A stretch of 23,199 bases of DNA, taken from a bacterium MnTg04. Its GTDB lineage: Bacteria; Pseudomonadota; Gammaproteobacteria; Steroidobacterales; MnTg04. Below are positions 22,832-23,199 of this stretch, piece after piece. Where the stretch lies: positions 1 through 23,199 of the forward strand of contig BFAU01000068.1 of assembly GCA_008975185.1 (NCBI GenBank), written 5' to 3'. Every line of letters begins with the position of its first letter. Position 1 is the first letter of the stretch. A program made the position numbers and the translations under genes. A model generated the notes under the pieces. It did not search any database and was not told the DNA's origin. It saw nothing but the letters and a program-made list of their open reading frames with translations.

Positions 22832-23199
22832 TGACCACCGATTGTAGCTCGACCGTGTTGGCCTTCAAGTTCGCGATCATCCCGGTCGCAGTCAGCCGGT
22901 AGCCAGCCAACTCGACAATCACGTCGGCGTCGGTACTGGCGATGGAATTGACAGGGTCGAAAACCAGCTTGCTGGTCCTGATCAGGCGCATGGCGTGTTC
23001 GCCTTTTTCACGCGCCTGCACATTGTCTCGCAACACGATTTTTCGGCCATCGTCCATAATCTCTCCCTCGTTCGCGCTCAGCTCCCAGCCCTGGTTTTGC
23101 TCGCTGCCCGGGTAGCTGATCCGCACTATGCTCAAGCGAACCAGCTTGCTGTTTGGAAACTGTTCTATACGGCCCGCCTGCAGGCGGTACAACGGCTTT
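22812..23199 (-). CDS. lptC: LPS export protein LptC, C-terminal part
   Basis: LptC is a bitopic inner-membrane protein whose periplasmic domain passes lipopolysaccharide from LptB2FG to LptA. Only the last 128 residues are in the window; the frame is open to the right edge (KPLYRLQAGRIEQF...) and the N-terminal membrane helix lies outside. The beta-strand pattern WELSANEGEIMDDGRKIVLRDNV and VELAGYRLTATGM is that of the LptC domain. A TTG at 23190-23192 is not a true start because coding continues upstream. The stop overlaps the lptA start by 20 bases. The call relies on order and domain, and is firm. Confidence 0.9.
   Translation of the reverse strand, partial: KPLYRLQAGRIEQFPNSKLVRLSIVRISYPGSEQNQGWELSANEGEIMDDGRKIVLRDNVQAREKGEHAMRLIRTSKLVFDPVNSIASTDADVIVELAGYRLTATGMIANLKANTVELQSVVNAHFEP

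Noticed and set aside
1..23199. CRISPR array, insertion sequence, prophage, toxin-antitoxin or defence genes
   Set aside because: No spaced direct repeats, transposase, integrase or defence-type protein was seen on either strand.

Overview
The window reads as the chromosome of a GC-rich gammaproteobacterium, probably from an uncultured environmental lineage. The strongest evidence is the minus-strand order lptC-lptA-lptB-rpoN-hpf-ptsN-rapZ, the classical gammaproteobacterial LPS-export/sigma-54/nitrogen-PTS cluster. The E. coli-like transketolase, PGK and PykA-type pyruvate kinase agree with this. I see no rRNA, intact tRNA, insertion sequence, prophage or CRISPR array. Nearly all of the DNA is core housekeeping sequence.

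Layout from left to right. (1) Positions 1-418, minus strand: N-terminal part of a carbon-nitrogen hydrolase, cut by the window edge. (2) 419-1460: a gene-free stretch, a small GIY-YIG protein and a cold-shock protein. The cold-shock gene has a long leader that contains what looks like the 5' remnant of a tRNA gene. (3) 1570-4788, minus strand: metK-ahcY plus a GTG-started membrane protein of unknown function, probably one operon for the S-adenosylmethionine cycle. (4) 4944-5498, plus strand: a peroxiredoxin-like thioredoxin-fold protein, divergent from metK. (5) 5663-13885, plus strand: a central carbon operon tkt-gap-pgk-pyk, with a secreted penicillin-acylase-family N-terminal nucleophile hydrolase 8 bp behind pyk. 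(6) 13848-14378, minus strand: an exported Bcp-type peroxiredoxin whose 3' end overlaps the acylase gene. (7) 14487-16784, plus strand: a zinc alcohol dehydrogenase and a patatin-like phospholipase. (8) 16749-23199, minus strand: mgtE, then the rapZ-ptsN-hpf-rpoN-lptB-lptA-lptC cluster, with lptC cut by the right edge.

How the genes work together: MetK makes S-adenosylmethionine and AhcY removes the S-adenosylhomocysteine left after methylation. Transketolase links the pentose-phosphate pathway to glyceraldehyde 3-phosphate, which GAPDH, PGK and pyruvate kinase carry towards pyruvate. LptC, LptA and LptB belong to the lipopolysaccharide export machine. RpoN, HPF, PtsN and RapZ are regulators of nitrogen-dependent transcription, ribosome hibernation, phosphotransfer signalling and, in E. 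coli, cell-envelope amino-sugar synthesis.

I did not find a convincing new biological system. Points worth a second look are: a nitrilase-family protein with Met where the catalytic Lys is expected; the tRNA-like fragment in the cold-shock leader; the unknown membrane protein behind ahcY; the conflict between ribosome-binding site and homology at the tkt start; a possible one-base slip at the patatin start; two convergent genes pairs that overlap at their 3' ends; and a mutually exclusive hairpin arrangement between hpf and ptsN.
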